NCBI GenBank assembly: GCA_037176905.1
Contig: JBBBWG010011557.1
Span: 1,499-65,498 of the forward strand
Source of the DNA: Azolla pinnata
Taxonomy: Eukaryota > Streptophyta > Polypodiopsida > Salviniales > Salviniaceae
Direction of reading: 5' to 3'
Length of the DNA: 64,000 nt
A program made the position numbers and the translations under genes. Within the stretch, counting starts at the first letter, position 1. The number at the start of each line of letters is the position of its first letter. The notes under the pieces are model-generated. The model was not told the origin of the DNA, ran no database searches, and worked only from the letters and a program-made list of their open reading frames with translations. Shown piece after piece: positions 62,301 to 64,000 of the stretch.

Positions 62301-64000
62301 TCTCTTCTTCTAGGCATTGTGCATTTTTCTTCAAAATACCATGATTTAAATGTAATAATCACTTGGTAAAAGTCTATTTTCTTTTAGTCTCGCACTTGAA
62401 TAAAAATATTAAGAAAAGATAAATATCTTAAATGGTAGCTATTGAAATTTTATTCTAAGTAATCATCTAGTTATTAAATATCTTAAATGGTAGCTATTGA
62501 AATTTGAAATTAGTTTGGGCACTGCTTCTTGGGCTTCACTAGAGAAATCAACATTTTTATATGAAATAAAAGAGACTAATACAATGTGATCTATATTTGA
62601 AGGACAGGTTGATAGAGAGACAATGTCGGTAACAAACAATTGTTATTCTCAAACCTTTGGGGAAGAGCAATCGTCATTTCTCAACAGTATAATTCTTTGA
62701 CATATATAAGTCATGGGTTTTACAAAGGAATGAACACATCTTGGTGATTAATTGGGTTTGCTGCATTTGTTATATTTGATGAAATTTATAACATACAATA
62801 GCAAAGAATTGGACTTGACCATTGTAATAATGTTTTAACAAATGCATGAGTTAATAAAGAGCATATAACAGAACGTTTTAACAAGAATAAACATTAGCAT
62901 TGTACAATGTAAGGTTCTCTTGAAAACCATGTATATGCCTATTTCCTTGCGTACTCTTTGGCAACTAGTGGGATGCGTATGTGAAGAGGGTAGAAGAAAG
63001 GAGAACATACAGAAAGGAGATTTTCTAAAACAAGATAGATTGGCATGGGAATGAGTTTCCTAGGCACGCAACATGTTTTTGATGAGAATTTGGCGACAAA
63101 TGTTCGAAGCCAATTGCTCTTCTTTGGTGCCAGAGCAGATATACAATATCTCTATCTGGATAACGATTCCCTGTGAGTGGATGCGAATCACCGTGTTGAC
63201 TACGCGACAGCAAAAGCCTCGAAAGGATATGTCGCCGAAATTTTTGACTCTCGTCAAACTATGATCTGGAGCATAGACATCAAGTAGCTAGCCCCCATGT
63301 ATTTGTTTCATTCTTGGAAGATTATCTACTAAGGCCAACCTGGTACACTATAGGTTGCTAAACCAAAGAGATCGATTGATTCTATGCTAGAAAAAAACAA
63401 GTATACCAATCGATCATTTACGTGGTTCTACCTGCCCATTTACATGGACCCATTCTACGAAGGAAATGTATATCATACACACATGCGATGCAATCGTTTT
63501 CGATTTTTAATGTTTCTTTTTTTTCGCCATGTTGCAAACTAGATCATTCAAGGTAGTTATTAATTTTCCGAGGTTATCGCTGACAGGATTCAAGTGGGTT
63601 ATTATAACGACGAGGGGGCAATCGAAATGTGTCTAGCAGGCAATTGGCTCAGGGATCAGTCGATCTCCACAGTATGATGTCGATCCTACTTGTGGTCCAG
63701 TATCGGGGGGGCCCCCTTCACCATCTTCAAAAGTTTTTCCCTTTATACGAAAGGCCACCACGGCATGAAGCTTTGCTGCTTTGCTGATAGTTGGTGTGCC
63801 CGTGACAGACAATATACCATCGTCAATTGACAGTTATCGGCAGATTCAATCGCTTTCTCTGCGAGCCTCTGGTCCGCGAAAAATACAGGGGCTTGTTCTC
63901 TCTCGCATAAAATCGGCGATTTGTTGGTTAGCGCGTGAAACGGCGGCTCGCCGCGCTCCTCACATTTATCATGTTTGCTTGGATTGTGAAAGGCTTGCTT
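59309..64000. other. No gene recognised; increasingly AT-rich
   Basis: The first 300 bp should be the BTA1 3' UTR, with a (CT)n run at 59,620-59,650. A 131-codon plus frame at 59,736-60,131 lacks any recognisable pattern. From about 60,700 to 63,000 the DNA is very AT-rich with no coding signal; the last kilobase is more balanced but still shows no gene. Confidence 0.5.

Overview
The window is nuclear DNA of a land plant. Genes carry many short spliceosomal introns with GT..AG borders, and the families are plant ones: CBSX, PERK kinase, RH3-type organelle helicase, CYP28-type cyclophilin and a plant serpin. A gene of the BTA1 family (betaine lipid DGTS synthesis) points to a seed-free plant (bryophyte, lycophyte or fern), since seed plants generally lack this gene; the exact group cannot be told from the sequence. 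The stretch is rich in microsatellites and minisatellites and holds one 100-N assembly gap.

Layout. 0.5-7.5 kb: two minus-strand genes for predicted plastid proteins, a CYP28-like cyclophilin (3 exons) and a CBSX protein (8 exons). 7.5-14.7 kb: gene-poor and repeat-dense. It holds a 27-bp minisatellite, a ~95-bp minisatellite whose units contain heat-shock-element motifs, a collapsed tandem duplication around the gap, a 740-bp GAT/GGT block and a 161-bp foldback. 15.6-16.1 kb: a small two-exon plus-strand gene. 18.2-22.3 kb: a PERK-type receptor kinase (minus, 8 exons). 25.2-29.6 kb: a DEAD-box helicase with GUCT domain, Gly/Ser repeats and zinc knuckle (plus, 11 exons). 31.1-36.1 kb: a very large low-complexity protein with an OCTOPUS-like CxRH/CPxCLxERL motif (minus, 2 exons). 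39.1-41.1 kb: an intact serpin (minus), with a decayed partial copy at 43.0-44.1 kb. 44.2-47.5 kb: a minisatellite split by a broken Ty3/gypsy element. 47.5-52 kb: AT-rich repeat-derived DNA. 54.5-59.3 kb: a 17-exon BTA1-like gene (plus). 59.3-64 kb: AT-rich with no gene recognised.

The genes do not form one pathway. CYP28, CBSX and the helicase probably act in plastids or mitochondria; PERK acts at the plasma membrane and cell wall; serpin controls proteases; BTA1 makes membrane lipid in the ER. The most notable points are the BTA1-like protein, whose N-terminal methyltransferase half has lost usual S-adenosylmethionine-binding residues while its C-terminal half looks sound, and the satellite made of heat-shock-element-like units. 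All exon models were spliced by eye from reading frames and splice sites; every junction kept the frame, but none has been checked against transcripts.
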